Assembly: GCA_900088475.1 (NCBI GenBank)
Contig: FLMG01002850.1
Coordinates: 27,133 to 91,132, forward strand
Length of the DNA: 64,000 nt
Reading direction: 5' to 3'
Source: Hyphochytrium catenoides
Lineage: Eukaryota > Sar > Hyphochytriomycetes > Hyphochytriales > Hyphochytriaceae
Made by a program: the position numbers and the translations under genes. How positions within the stretch are numbered: the stretch's first letter is position 1; every line of letters begins with the position of its first letter. The notes under the pieces were generated by a model that did not search any database, had not been told where the DNA came from, and saw only the letters and a program-made list of their open reading frames with translations. Below are positions 46,373 through 59,281 of the stretch, in pieces.

Positions 46373-49300
46373 ATGGCGAACCAGATGAGCATGCTATCAA
46401 GACCCCGTCAAGACACTCTCCTGGCAGTGGAGTCCTTCGTTCAGAAGTATGGAAATATACTTCGTAGAGCACTGCAGGCTATTTATCTTCGCTGCTGCAG
46501 ACTTGCCGGCATAAGGGTTCGTACTAACATTTTGATCGGAGTTTCCTGTCTTGAGCTGTAGCTCACTTACGGTTACTTAGGCTCCAGAGCTACTTCACCC
46601 ATTATCCAGCCTCTGGCTGGCTTGGTCTGGGGGAGATGGACTCTTGCAAAAGGCTCTTAATGTCGCGTTATGCTTAGCGAGAATCTACCTGAGGGCGGCC
46701 AAAGCTGTGTTCATACCAGATGTGCTGTTCAGGCAGCTCATGGGTGTGATCATCATTCAAACCTTCTATGAATCTGCGCGACTTCTAGGGCATAAGTTTA
46801 GCTATTTCATGCTCTTCACACAGAATGGTAAGCAGATCGCAGGCTCGAATTGTAAGCAGATCGCAGGCTCGAATTGGTTGCTCTACGGAAACGGCATAGT
46901 CCAGTCCTCTGACCCAGCTTGAACTCACCGAGACAATCTAACCAAGGTCGCTTATTTGCTGTCATTCACACAGGGAGATTGAGGTATCGCCTTCACAAGA
47001 AGTGGAAAAATGCCCAAACATATGAGGAGCTGCGGGAGGTTTCTCAGAAGTTGGATATCGTTGAAGGTAGGTCCTGCTTCAATTGTCATCCAACATGGCC
47101 TCTAGCCATGGCTTATTTCGAGCTATTTGTTTCTCCTTCTACCGCATTCACCCTGCCCTATCGTTCCGTGGGTTCACTTTTCAGTCCTCCGTTTCTCTCG
47201 TATCGCCTCCTCCTCAACAGTAGTGTCACACTTAGTTCCTTATCTATGTCCCGAGTAATCGGCCTTACTTATCGAGATTGACTTTCGCCTCGCTAGGCCG
47301 GGATAAGTGGCGAGACAACCCATCTTCGCCTCATTATGATTACAAGCGGCTGCAAGAAAAGATCTCGATGTACAATGTAAGGTGACGGTGACGTCGGCAC
47401 GGTCTCTTCTTCTCGTTCTCCAGTCTGCTTTTCCAGCGTAGCTTCATTCACCGTTGTGAACATACTTTCTTTAACTTTCCCTGATCTAGACGATGAGGAA
47501 GAATCGAGATATTCAAGGGCTTATGTACCACCTGCGAGCGGGGCTGCTGCGAAAGTCTTGGGGTATTGGCAATGCCAATCTGCTTAGTCAGAGCTATGGT
47601 ATGCAGTATGCACTGCTTACTTGCAACGTCTATTTTCTCTGCTTACTTGCAACGTCTATTTCCTCGGCTTTTGCGCGATCCTTCTCCGACCTCGTGATAG
47701 CAACGTTCCTCCTACGGCCTGAACAAAATCAATGCGGGGACTGTCCCATAACTTCTCTTTCTTTCCCAACAGTTGGCACAAAGAAGATTATTGAGGACTA
47801 TCAGGAAACTGTGATGAATTGCCTCAGAGACATAGTGGAGGCTAAGCCCACTAAAGACAAGGATGATGAGGTAATATTTTTGCATCCCGTCAGCGTTGAA
47901 GCAGTACCCTTCATCTCTCTTTGCGTTCGGCAGTCCCAGCCGTGTACCTTTCTTTTGATTACATTTGAACGCCCCTTCCCTCTGATAGTCTTCCCGGTGG
48001 CCTCGCGGCAAAATTCTACCTGTTCTTTCCTCCGGTAAATAGTTCCTATCTGTTTCTCTCACTTCCTTAAAATTCTACTGGCAACAGGCATCAGAGTTTG
48101 ATGAACTAAGTACACAGAACAAGCTCGCCTTTTTCAATGAAACAAGGCACGCTTTTGGAAGGTCGGCTCTTCTTCTTTCTGGTGGAGCAACGTTAGGCCT
48201 TTACCATGCCGGAGTCGTGAAGGTCTGTTTGCATCATCTTCAACCTCTTTCCTGTCCTGAAACCAGTCTTTTCCCGGCTCATTGGCAAGATTAACTCATG
48301 TGCATCGCTTGTTTGGCCTGATCTTCTGGTTCTTTATAGTCGCTAGTAGAGCACGGACTCCTTCCGCAGGTCATTTCAGGTGCTTCCGCTGGTTCGATCG
48401 TGGCCGCTGTAGTTTGCGTGAATACGGACGAAGAGCTCTTAGAAAAGGTCCGTAAGCTATTTCTCCTCACTCCCATACACCTAATATGTACCTCCATCTT
48501 GAAAGTCAACTATTCATGACTATCTGCATTATTCGTGCTTCATCGTGACCAGGTTTTGAAGCCTGGAGGACTCAACCTTCACTTCTTTGGTACAGCGCCC
48601 GGCCGCTGGGTGAAGAATCCCTTTACCACTCTCTCAGAGCTCATCAAAATGCTCGACAGATGGAGAGAGGGGAAAGGAATCCTAGATATAAACGTCCTCA
48701 AGGTAGGAAGAGAGGGAACATACACCAAGGACTCGAAGTGGGGATGATGGGTCTGAGGCGTAGGAAGAAAAACGACTTTGATTGGCAATGGGCACATCTG
48801 CGATGAAGGGATCGCGCTCGAGGTAGTCAAGACATTTTATGGCGAAAGTCGGTGAGGGCCTAAGAAGAGATGAACTCAGTGGAGGTCTATTGCCCCAATT
48901 GGACTTCGTCAGAGCCCATATTACTGGGCCTCATAATGCTGTTCCTTTTATAAAACGTGTAGGATGCTCTCCGAGCTAATATTGGGGACTACACCTTTTT
49001 CGAGGCCTATGACAGGACTGGAAGAATTCTCAACGTACCGGTTACGCCCACAAGAAGGTCTGAAAGAAGAGCATTTACTCCATATAGATTCCGCTGTAAC
49101 TTGTTCAAGAGTCTATTCCTGCGTCAGTCTCTTAGTTCTTGTCGTTTCTCGCTACATGGCGGTTGAGGGACCCTTTCAATTTCTTTTTTCTTTTAACTCT
49201 CTATCTGGTCTTCCATAGTACTCTTGTCTTCTCATGTCTTTCCCTAACATGGAATGTGTGCACTCCGTAGCGGATATCCGCAGCTGTTGAACTATCTTAC

Positions 49301-51239
49301 TGCCCCGAACGTGGTGATCTGGTCAGCAGTCTTGGCTTCGTGTGCCATACCGATCGTCTTTGCACCAGTGGAGTTGCAGTCCAAGGATAAGGTATCATCT
49401 CCTTTAAAGTTTCTTCAATTCCGCCCAACCAACAATCTTCTCTATGTCTTGTTGGTTGCCCTGTGCCTCTATTCGGGTTTATCTGCCTACCTGGTGTTTC
49501 AAAGTCTCACATGTCACGTATGGGATTGTTTTATGATTTGTGCTCCTCTTGCACTTGCCGATTCTCACGCTGCGGTCTCCAGCATGGTCGAATAGTTCCT
49601 TACGTAGCTGAGGATACGAAGTGGAGCGATGGAAGCGTGGAGTCTGATCTTCCTATGGAAAGACTTGCCGAGCTCTTCAATGTTAACCAATCCATTGTCA
49701 GCCAGGTGACTCACACAATGACGTTTACCTCAGTGGTTGGCGTTCCCCACTATCCGCTCGCCTTCTATAGCTCCTGCTCCTGGAATATACAGCTATCACA
49801 AACCTGGTGGTCCAAGCTCTTCCACACCGTTGCTTTGACCGACTATCACAACACCATTGCTCCTGACTTCTGCTCTCTACTCTGACCGCTCCAACAGGTC
49901 AATCCTCACTACAAGTTTGTCGCAAGTGACTTCAACAAGAACAGCAGATTTGTACAGATAATCATCTTCCTAAAGAATCAGGTCAGTTCTCCAATCATCT
50001 CGTTAACATCTTGCCGTTTAGCTGATGCTGGAACCTAAAAGTAATCCTTATGCCCTCACCTACATCACTCTTAATCTCTGTCGCTCTCTTGCTCAGATTA
50101 AAGCCTATATAAAGAACATCGTGGGCTTGACGGCGGTATCTTACTTGAGGCCGCTGGGCTGGGGGCTAATACCACTACTGACCCAGAGATACGAAGGAGA
50201 TATCACAATCTTCCCACATCAAGACATCTCTTGGTTTGTATCTATGAAGAAGGTAATAATTGACAACGTTGAGAGCATGGGGGAGGACAAGGGGCGAGTC
50301 ACCCTCATGTGGGCGAATAAAGAGAAAACTGCTGATAAGCTGATGGAGAGATATCGGGAAGAATTCAAAGATTGTGTTTGATATTTGGGGGCTTTAGAGA
50401 TTGGATTCTTGGTGGTGCAGAAGGAATAGGCGGAGGCCTTAGGAGGCCAACCACACTGACCTTACCTCCCCTTAAAGATGCTAGAGAACCCCACGGAGGA
50501 AGAGTTTCAGGAGTCGATTCACATAGCAGAGGTAAGAGTCAAAGAAGGACGAAATATACATTTCCACATCGCCCATCCTAGTGCCTTTCTAACCTTCTTT
50601 ATTTAGCGCGGAACCTGGCCCCTCCTGCATATTATTGAAACCCAATGCAAGGTGGAGGTCGCACTGGAGGAAGGAGTCAGGACGCTTCGCGCCAGGTTGG
50701 CGGAGGAAGATGAGGAGGAAGGTAGAAAGATTGGGCGGGTCCCATCTTTCTTTACCTCTCGCAGCCATCTCAACCTGGTAAGACTGGATGCACAGGATGA
50801 TTTCGGTCGACTTCTATATGCTTTCTGGCCCTCATGCTTCGTGCAACATGTTTGCCACCAATGTCTCATTGCTGATAACGGATGAACTCCATCATCCTAC
50901 ACTGGAAGTCCCTTGACTTCCGTTGCATATGTGTTGAATGCCCTTCTTTCTTCGACGAGGATCGTTTGTTAAGAGTTGATCTGAATGAGCTTGTAGTTAT
51001 AGTCTACGCTGTTGCTAAATCTTTCGGTTTCCGTATCTACAGTCGCAGCTTGACGCTGGGGCGCCTAAAAGGGGTAGAGCCTCTTTCGACAGAGCAGAGA
51101 CCGATGAGACGCTTAAGAGGTAAGACACACTGAGTGCCACTCAAAGATATGCGCTAACTTACATCTTATCTACATCTGCAGGGTGGGCTCCATCACTGTG
51201 GGAGGCGCTGTCCTCTCGTTGGAGAGCATGATAAAGTGA
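46373..51239 (+). CDS. SDP1-like patatin-domain triacylglycerol lipase, copy 2
   Basis: Many-exon paralogue of the 26070-31571 gene. The start at 46373 gives [20 protein letters not shown]; hydrophobic segments follow ([20 protein letters not shown]). The DUF3336 region is complete: [60 protein letters not shown] and [20 protein letters not shown]. The patatin domain has [38 protein letters not shown] (nucleophile Ser), [35 protein letters not shown] (catalytic Asp) and [31 protein letters not shown] follows, then [20 protein letters not shown], an acidic linker and [13 protein letters not shown]. The last exon ends [15 protein letters not shown]. It likely hydrolyses storage triacylglycerol on lipid droplets. 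Tandem duplications lie in two of its introns. It converges on the GBP-like gene with 110 bases between stops. Confidence 0.9.
46828..46875 (+). repeat. 24-bp tandem duplication containing a 5' splice site
   Basis: Two perfect adjacent copies of a 24-bp unit starting GTAAGCAGATCGCAGGCTCG. The first copy begins exactly at the intron donor after CAGAATG, so the donor itself is duplicated. Confidence 0.9.
47613..47664. repeat. 26-bp tandem duplication in lipase 2 intron
   Basis: Two adjacent near-identical copies of CTGCTTACTTGCAACGTCTA plus TTTTCT (second copy TTTCCT) within the intron before the [10 protein letters not shown] exon. Confidence 0.88.
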
Positions 51240-51349
51240 CACGGCACAAAGGGATGGTATGTAGGACAATGTAGTGCCCGGAAGAACTAGCAAGTGGCGG
51301 AGATTTCTGCCAGAGGACAGAAGGAGGGTGCCATTGCTCCCCCAACCCT

Positions 51350-54300
51350 TTATTTCTTATCCTGCCACCACGACCACGACGTCACAGCATCGAAGAAATC
51401 TACCGGCTCCTTTTCCTCTCTCTGGCAGAAAACAACCTCCTGGTAGAAGTCAGGCAGGGAAGAAGCTTTGACGAAAAAGTCATCCAGCTTCTCCTTAAGT
51501 GCCTTTTTCTCCTCACTTAGGAGAGTAATCTGGCTACACAGCTGCGCGTTCTCAACCTACGATACGACAGAGAGAAGAATGCGGAGGGAAAGAGATATGA
51601 TGAGAAGCATCCTCTCTAGAGAATCAAGAGAAGACCAACTACTGTCCCACGTAAGTTCAAAGAGACACTAGGAGATCAATGTTCATCCACGTGCAAGCCA
51701 AACGCCACTTCGACAGAACCGGGAGGAATTAGGACACACGCAGTCTGTTGTACCTGTGCTACTAACTCTAATAGACAGCTCTGAACTTCCATTGTGTCGG
51801 AAATTTCTCCTAGTTGCTTCTGTTGTCTTTTTACTCTGCTTTCCAAGAACTGAACCTTCTCCTCTAGCTCCCCACTCTCAGCCTTCTTCTGCTCTACGGC
51901 CTAGCAAAAAAATAAAACAAAAAAAGGGAGGGTTGAGGTGTGCAGGCGCCAAGAAGCCTCTAGTTAGTGCCAGAACTGTTCTACGCTAGATCAGTCGAGA
52001 AAAAGCACATGAGCTATCGCTACGAGAACTAGACTACACGCTTCAAGGAAGCACAACCACACAGCAGGCGCAGCGGACATTTCAAAGGACCCACAGAACG
52101 CATGCAATTTAAGTGCGACAACTCCTACACACAAAGACCAGATCTACCTCCTCATGCTGTCTTTCTAGGTCCGAGATATATTCATTCGCAGTTATTAATC
52201 CTTCCTCGAGCTCCAATTTTTGGGTTGATAAGACTTGCAGCTCTTGTTGGAGGCGTCCTACAGAAAAGAAGCAGGCGACTGTCAGAGAAGAGCTTCCCGG
52301 AACCCAGCAGACAAACAACGAGGTGAAATGTGGGAAAGACCGAGGGAGAGAGCCGACGCCGTACAGGGAGCGTAAGGCTAAGGTACGCTTCGGCCGCCCT
52401 ACAGGGAGCGTAAGGCCAAGGTATGGCGCATTAAGCTCTGGGTCATTGACAATTAAGGGTTTTCCAATCGAAACATTCTGTAGGGAATGCCTAAGTTGTA
52501 GCTTCGAAGGCAAAAGACAGAGAGCCATGCCTATAACATTAAAAGGAACCACGAGTACCATTTGAATCTTGGCTGGCTTGGAGATCCTTAGCAGTTTGCT
52601 GATGGCTCAGCTGTTCATGGGCTAACGAAGCGCTTAGACTTTGAAGCTGCGCTTGTGCCTCCTTAACCCTATATGGTCCAGGAGAAAGGTTTTAGGCAAC
52701 GCGTTGACTAAGCTGAAGTTGACGCTAGGTAGAGCATGAAATTGGATCTAGAAACGCCAGAACAAGGCAGCAGTGCACAAACACTTGCTGAAGGTACTCT
52801 ACTGCATGAAGGTGAAGCTCCAAAAGAGAGCACAGACGTGATCCGGAAAGTTGAAGAAGAGTGATCTGCCTCTGCTTTGGGGCCGCAGAACAGTAACTTC
52901 CAGGTGAACATAAGGGCAGAGTAAGAGCGCAAAGAGGCAATAGACTTCAGCAAAGGGAGGGTTAAAATGTAAAACCTTGTAGTCCAAGCATCCGTCTCGC
53001 GAGCTCTTTCTTCACGGACGGCGTTGACTTCGGCTCGATGGGATTCTTTTGCCCTCTCGATTTCCGCATAGGCTATGAAGGACTCGTCAGCTGTATGTAG
53101 AAGAGGAGTGCAGTGGTAATAGAAGCAATGATGGGTACCAGACGGAATCGGGTATGTTCAGAGACAGAAATGCAGGACTAGAGGGCAAGATAAAACGCCG
53201 ATCAGAGCTGATAACAAGCAGGAAGGGTCCTGTGGCGTCGGCAGGACCTTGTTGTAGCTCTAGCCTGGTGGCTTCGAGCGTTGTGGACAGGGAATCCGCT
53301 TGTCTTTGGATTGCATGAAGGGCTTCTGCTCTCTCCTCTAGTTTTTCTTGCTTCGCAGAGCTAAATAAAATAAGGTAAGATGCTAAAGCAGATGTGAAGA
53401 TAGCCTGAATCACTCAAGTCGGCTCAGAAGGCGTAGGGAGGTGTGTGCAAGCGGAAAGCGCGATAGACTGTTCGCACCCTCAGACACCGCCTAAGCAGAT
53501 GTGAAGATAGCCTGAATCACTCAAGTCGGCTCAGAAGGCGTAGGAAGGTGTGTGCAAGCGGAAAGCGCGATAGACTGTTCGCACCCTCAGACACCGCCTC
53601 CACAGAGCAAGGGGAGGTATTAATAAAAGAAGCCAAGAACAGCTCCTACCATTCGCTTTCTGCCTTTGAGAGTCGTTCCACTAAGTCCTGTTTGGCTCTC
53701 TGTAGCTCCGCGATCGTCTGCAAGTAGCGCGAAAAATGTTATTGGTCGAATGGACCTCAATGGTACAATTCATAATGCTTCACCCCATCTGGCCATGTTC
53801 AAACGTTAAGAACTCACCTCTTTTTTCTGGTTAACAGCATCTTCCAGGTTCTCAGCTTTCTGCTCCATCTTTGTAAGGTCTACCTCCAACGCATGCAAGC
53901 GCTGCTCTACTTCCCTATCAGCGCCCGCAGATCGCAATAGAGACATTACACAGAGGTTGTAGATCAAGAAAGAAAATGCTCTTACCGCTTCTCATTCTCC
54001 AGCGCTGCGAGTTTGTTTGAGTGCTCTACAGGCTAAGCGGGTTAGGGAACAATCCGCACAAAAGTAGCTTTTTTTTTGATACGATGACATTGCTTATGGC
54101 GTTCCTCACCTGACTGCAAAACTGCAACCTCTTCTTGATGTTTCCTTGAGCAATTGTCTAGAAGTACTTTAAATAAGGGTATAATGTCTTGCTGCAAACA
54201 CGACTGCACATCGGCCAAAGAGCATAAATGGAGAGGATCAGAGAGTAAGTAGACAACCCTATTGGAGAGGGCAAAGTCCGCTAGGGAGGCGATCCGGAAT

Positions 54301-57300
54301 GGTTAAGGGTACAAAAGCATAACAAAGTGAAGGTACAAAAAATGGAGTTAAGGGTGGGAAGCGAAAGCATTGCTGATTTTATCAAGCCCATGGCAGAACT
54401 TTGAAATGAGAGAAAGCGAGTGCAGAGAGTACTGGAGTCGGAAGGAAACCATAAGGTCGCCGACAAGAGGCAGTGACCGAAAATCACGAGAAGAGGTGTA
54501 ATATTTATGGAGAGGATGATAGAGATAGATAGTGGGGTCTGCCGAACCAAAAGTGCAGGCTTCTTGGCGGGGCCTCGAGCCTGCGTCTCGTACTCGCTTA
54601 AAAATCTATTAAAGCCGTCGCGGAACTCTGCAATCGATAGCCATGGGCTCTCGGCGAGCGGCTGTGCGACATATCTAAGGACCCTCAGTAAGTACAATAC
54701 GAGACGATTAAAGCGTAGTGACATATAGATAGGCGAGGAAGAAGCTGGCCCAGTCAAGAGACAGTGCATACGAGATGTGGAACAACATAATTGCACATAC
54801 AGCAAGAAAGGATCACCTGTAGGTAGAGCAATGTATGAGGATCAGTAGAGGAACGGGATTACGCTTATTCTGTACGGAGACGAAGGCTTTGTCAACCTTT
54901 CTAAGAGCATTCGTCTGGCTTCTAGGCAGCACTCCTTGCTCCTGGCTTGTAAAAGCGAGAGCTGAACACCTTTTTCTTTCTTGATGTCTTCTCGTAGTTG
55001 CTGTAACTTCTTTTCCTTTGCGCTTCCCTCAATCGCTTTCCTTCGGTAATGCTCCTCCGCTAGCTCCTCCAGACGCTGGTGCTCGTCTTCAAACTGTGAC
55101 ATCACCTTTGAGTTAGCCCGAAGGAGTAACCCTCACAGGTCCGTAGAGTAAAGACCACAAGTCTTCAAGGCCGTGCTAAGTATTCAATAACAACATGTGA
55201 GGAAACGAGGTCTGGAGACGTGCATCTCCAAAACATCATCCAATAACAGTCTTACGACGGTAATACCAGATAAAGGATAGAGGACCTGTTTCTGCTCAAC
55301 AATGGGCTCTGCGCTAGCTATGTCTCGGATTCCCTGGCAGTACTGAGCCAGAGCTGTTTCTGCAGCTTGAGAGCAGGCAGACTCCGCTACGAACTCCCAT
55401 GCACCTTTGATACTTGGAATTTCTCCACTGTTCATAGTGTTGACATAACTCTGGGCAAGAGACACAAGCATTCGCCCTAAGCAGAAGTTAGCCTCTGGGA
55501 GTAGCCGGAAGACACTGGCTGATTAATCCTTTACGATGGAAGCAAACAGCACACAAGGACCAGGCGCGAGACTAAACCTTGACTTGGGGACGGGACAATA
55601 GGGAGAACATCCTCTCAGCTAAGGCCATGTGGACCAGTGACGGCAAAGTAGAGAGGTGAATTCAAATAGAGGCCGTTGACTAGGAAGCTGAGCAACCCCC
55701 CAAAACAGACCATTAAGCTGCACTCCAAATAGCGCCTTGGGGGAGACCTTGTTTAGCAGTTTCCTCCTGTAGTGCGAAAAGTCAATGCATGTACACTCCC
55801 GAGAGTTGATCGAAATGTGCCGTGAGGGAACGAAGAGGCTAGATAATTGAAGAAGGCAATGAAAGAGGGTTCTAGAGGTACCTTAGTTCTTTCATCATCT
55901 CCCTAAACTCAGGTCTAAGGTCCTGTGGAGCAAGCTTGGCCGCATCCCTCATGGTGTCTTCACTTACTGCGGGCCGAATCAGCGTGCAGCTACAATGAAG
56001 TTGGTGCGAGGAGTAAGAAGAATTACGGGGGTACAAACGGTTTCCACTCATTGGTGCTAACATGAAAAGAGAAAAGGGTTCGTCGTCCTTCATAGACAAC
56101 AATAACGAACGGAGGGAGAAGCAAGGAACAGGAAAGATGGCTTACCATTCTCTATCTCTGAAAAGTGTTCTTATGCTAGCCCTGATTCTGTTCCTCTCCT
56201 CGTTCCTTCTGGACCCACCCTCTCTTGGCTGGAGAGCACTTTCGAGATAATCGGCAGTAGTAAGATCCTTTCCCTGCAGAGTCCCAAGGTGACATGGAAG
56301 TCATCAGATGATCCAGAAGTAGGAACACCTTTGAGACTTCTGGACGCGCTTTGGAAGAGCAGGATAATGACGTCATCCAGAGACACCAGCCGCGACCCAA
56401 ACAATTAGCAGACTACCGCCGATCTCTGGCGAGACGGCATCGGAGTGTTGCCTCACTATGATTAGACCGACAGCTCTAGTAGTGCTAACAGGAAGCCTAG
56501 CAAGAGGAGGTGGAGACGCACCTGATGTTTCATCTCTAAGACAAAGTCTCTTAGAAGCCAGATGAAAGGAGGAAAGAAAGGTGCCAAGTCCTTCTCCAGC
56601 TGGAGATTGTTGCCTTCCCCATTTGGTCCGTGCATGCCCGTCAAACTCTTTATGGAGGCTGACAGATCAGCGCTTGAGCAGACAAATTTTGTCAACTCTG
56701 AAACCAGATACAGCCTGCAATGAGAAGAGAGAGGCAGATGGAGTGCGCGAATTAATGAATGGCAGGCAAGCATAAAGGATCTCAAAGACCCAGAGCGAAG
56801 TGGGCTATCATCGGCTATTGAAGGCTGAAGACGGAAGAAGTCGTCTGCTATGGTTCATACTTGTCAATAGCGGTCTCATCTATGACTCCCATGCTGTTAA
56901 ATACAAAAAGGGAACTGAGCAGCAGCCCTAGAGAGAAGATTTTGGCGTCATAGTTCTCGTCTTGGTCCATTGAAGACATGCCCTCAGTGTCCATGAGCAG
57001 CACTTGAGCTCCTTCCTTGCTGTCAAATGAGAGAGGGAGAGAGAGAAAGAGGGAGAGGTGAAAACTCACTTTGACGATATACATATCCCGTTGCACAGCT
57101 CCTGCTCATACCTCGTGGTACATGCATAACTTCATTTCCTTTCGCTGCACTCTCCTCCTTCGCTACCTTTAACCTTTAACTCCTCATTTGTTCTCTCGTC
57201 CTCTTTCCCTCTCCTCTGCTGTTCGTTATTTTGACCCCTAAGGCTAACCACAAACCTTGTTGCCTTAGACATGGGCACCGTCCACAGCCAGATGCCACGA

Positions 57301-57813
57301 GTACAGGACTCAGTGGTGGATCCTACTGCGAAGCCATTCTGCCCGGCAATCTGGTTAAGAAGGAAGCTCTTGCCCGTCCTAGTGAGTCCCCCACAGAGAA
57401 AACATTAGAAGCACTGCATTTATCAATAAATAAGGACGCATCCTCTTGCACTTAGGCCATCCAGGTCACGAACAGCTAAGCACTAAGACAATCAATCCAG
57501 CAACCATTTACAGCTTAACCAGACGTCTGGAAGAAGCAAGGCAGACGGTTCGTTTGAGCCCTTACCGGTACATCCCAGCCACGGAGATAATAGCCAGGGG
57601 ACCTTCGAGACGCTCTAGGGCCCTGTGTAATCAGGAAGATGCCAGCGATAGAGTGAAAGGTGAGGATATGGATGGCGTCAGAGTGCGGTCCAGAGAGCAA
57701 GGGATGTGTGTACAACCACTCATTATCACTTACGCTTTGCCTTCCTCGCATATTACTAGCTTATCCTCCTTTTGCCTAATGAAGCAGACTGGAACAGCTA
57801 CTTCCTCCTCCAT
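51350..57813 (-). CDS. GBP-like large GTPase with long C-terminal coiled coil
   Basis: The first exon (ATG at 57813) reads MEEEVAVPVCFIRQKEDKLV and ends at a GTAAGT donor. Exon 2 gives LERLEGPLAIISVAGMYR, and the splice completes the P-loop GMYRTGKSFLLNQIAGQNGF. Then come STTESCTRGIWLWTVPMSKA (switch I), VLLMDTEGMSSMDQDENYDA (G3, DTEG), FSLGLLLSSLFVFNSMGVID and FFPPFIWLLRDFVLEM (G4-type RD). This is the GBP/atlastin-type G domain. The helical region has SYVNTMNSGEIPSIKGAWEF, typical of guanylate-binding proteins. From about 55100 down to 51476, exons encode Glu/Lys/Leu coiled coil (IAELQRAKQDLVERLSKAES; LSEEKKALKEKLDDFFVK). The last exon ends VTSWSWWQDKK with no CaaX box. Such dynamin-superfamily GTPases remodel membranes; the function in protists is unknown. 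Several coiled-coil exon joins were not traced one by one. Confidence 0.87.
52362..52424. repeat. Direct repeat, about 24 bp, period 38
   Basis: TACAGGGAGCGTAAGGCTAA at 52362 and TACAGGGAGCGTAAGGCCAA at 52400, each followed by GGTA, inside an intron of the GBP-like gene. Confidence 0.8.
53386..53599. repeat. 107-bp tandem duplication in GBP-like gene intron
   Basis: Two adjacent copies, period 107, starting AAGCAGATGTGAAGATAGCC and ending CACCGCCT, with a single visible mismatch (GGGAGG against GGAAGG). It lies between the coiled-coil exons near 53330 and 53650. Confidence 0.92.
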
Positions 57814-58628
57814 CGCGGTAGCGCAGATTAGGCACCCCGATTGGAGAACCTCAATCAATCCAAGGTCTGCCCAGGACTAAATAGCTGGAAGTCTCAACTA
57901 GTGCCCCATGGGGTACTCTTCTTGTTTAGGCGCCTTGCAGCCTCCTTCATTAGTAGCAATGCTTCTCCCCAAGAAGCACAATCCTGCTAGTCAAGCATCA
58001 CCTTGGGGGAGATCGCTTGAGCTGTTCACGATATTTAGTTCGCCATAGTTCAGCTTGGACAACGGGTAGCGTGGCAATATGTGCAGGATGGATGCGGTAG
58101 AGACGCTGGAAAGAGGTAAGGTTATCGCCAACATACTACGAGAGGTAAGGTTGGACGACAGCAATCTCTGCAGCGAGGAGGAGGTGCGGACGATGAGCTG
58201 ATGCGCTCTATCTCTGGATCTGCGGGCTGTGGTCGGTGGTCGGAGGTTGAAGCGAAGCTTCAGAGTGGGAGGAAACCCAAGTTTGAATCGCTAGCAAATA
58301 GCAAATAGATCTAACAATTGATAACTGAATTATGGATGAAGGATGGATCCACTCAGGTCTACTCCAGGACCTGCTGTCTTCTCTTACAGAGAGCGAGCGA
58401 AAGGGCACGATGTTGGTGCACTGGCAGAGAAACTCTGCGCCCGCGCCGCCCAACTCTGACGTTGGACTGCTACAGCTACTGCTACGTTGTAGATCTGATT
58501 GACATCCTGCCTGCTCCATGCAACAACGGGTTAGCAGTCCAGGCACGTCTTGAGAGAGCATGGCCCTGCCTTATTAGCACGATGAGCGTGTGTCGAGTAT
58601 AAGAAAGGGGGAGGCTTGTGGAACCAGT
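57814..58628. other. Divergent intergenic region
   Basis: It separates the starts of the GBP-like gene and the EF-hand/ankyrin gene. GAGAGGTAAGGTT-type words repeat twice near 58115-58155. No gene, RNA or clear promoter box was recognised. Confidence 0.45.
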
Positions 58629-59246
58629 ATGGCAGAGCAAGGTGATGAGAATGAGGATGACAAGTCCATAGATCATGGCTCGGAGATGAAAACCGAAGAC
58701 CTAGGGTCAAAGTCGCAAGCTACCGAACCAGGTACCATCTTCGGCTTGGCAAACCTAAATTGACGCGTCGTGTTGACTGGCGCTTTATGGACGTTATGCA
58801 CATAGATGTTGAGGTGGATGCTGAGACCCGGAACCTGCTCGCTCGGGTTGCTATAGAGAGAGCGTTCAAAAAGACAGATGAAGATAACAGCGGGTACATT
58901 CAGCGAGATTGCTATGCCGTTAAGCGGTAGCCAAGCATGAAAGGAAATTGAATCTAAGTCGGCTGTTCCGTCAAGGTTTATTGACTTTGAAGAGTTCTGC
59001 AGTCTAGTGAGGGAGCTCAACAAGAACGCTCCGGAAACGGAGCTTAATGAGCTGAAAGCTGCCTTTAAGCTAATTGACCTTGACGGGAGCAACTCTATTA
59101 GCCAAGTATGCCATGTACTCTTGAAGCGTCCCCTCTTCCCTCTCACTTCTGAAAGCTATCTGGTCAACCCTCTTTCGAGTATATTTCCTGCCTTCTCTTG
59201 TCCTGTATATTATATGTCCCCTCTTGTTCTTCCGTCCTCTTTCTTA

Positions 59247-59281
<35 letters not shown>

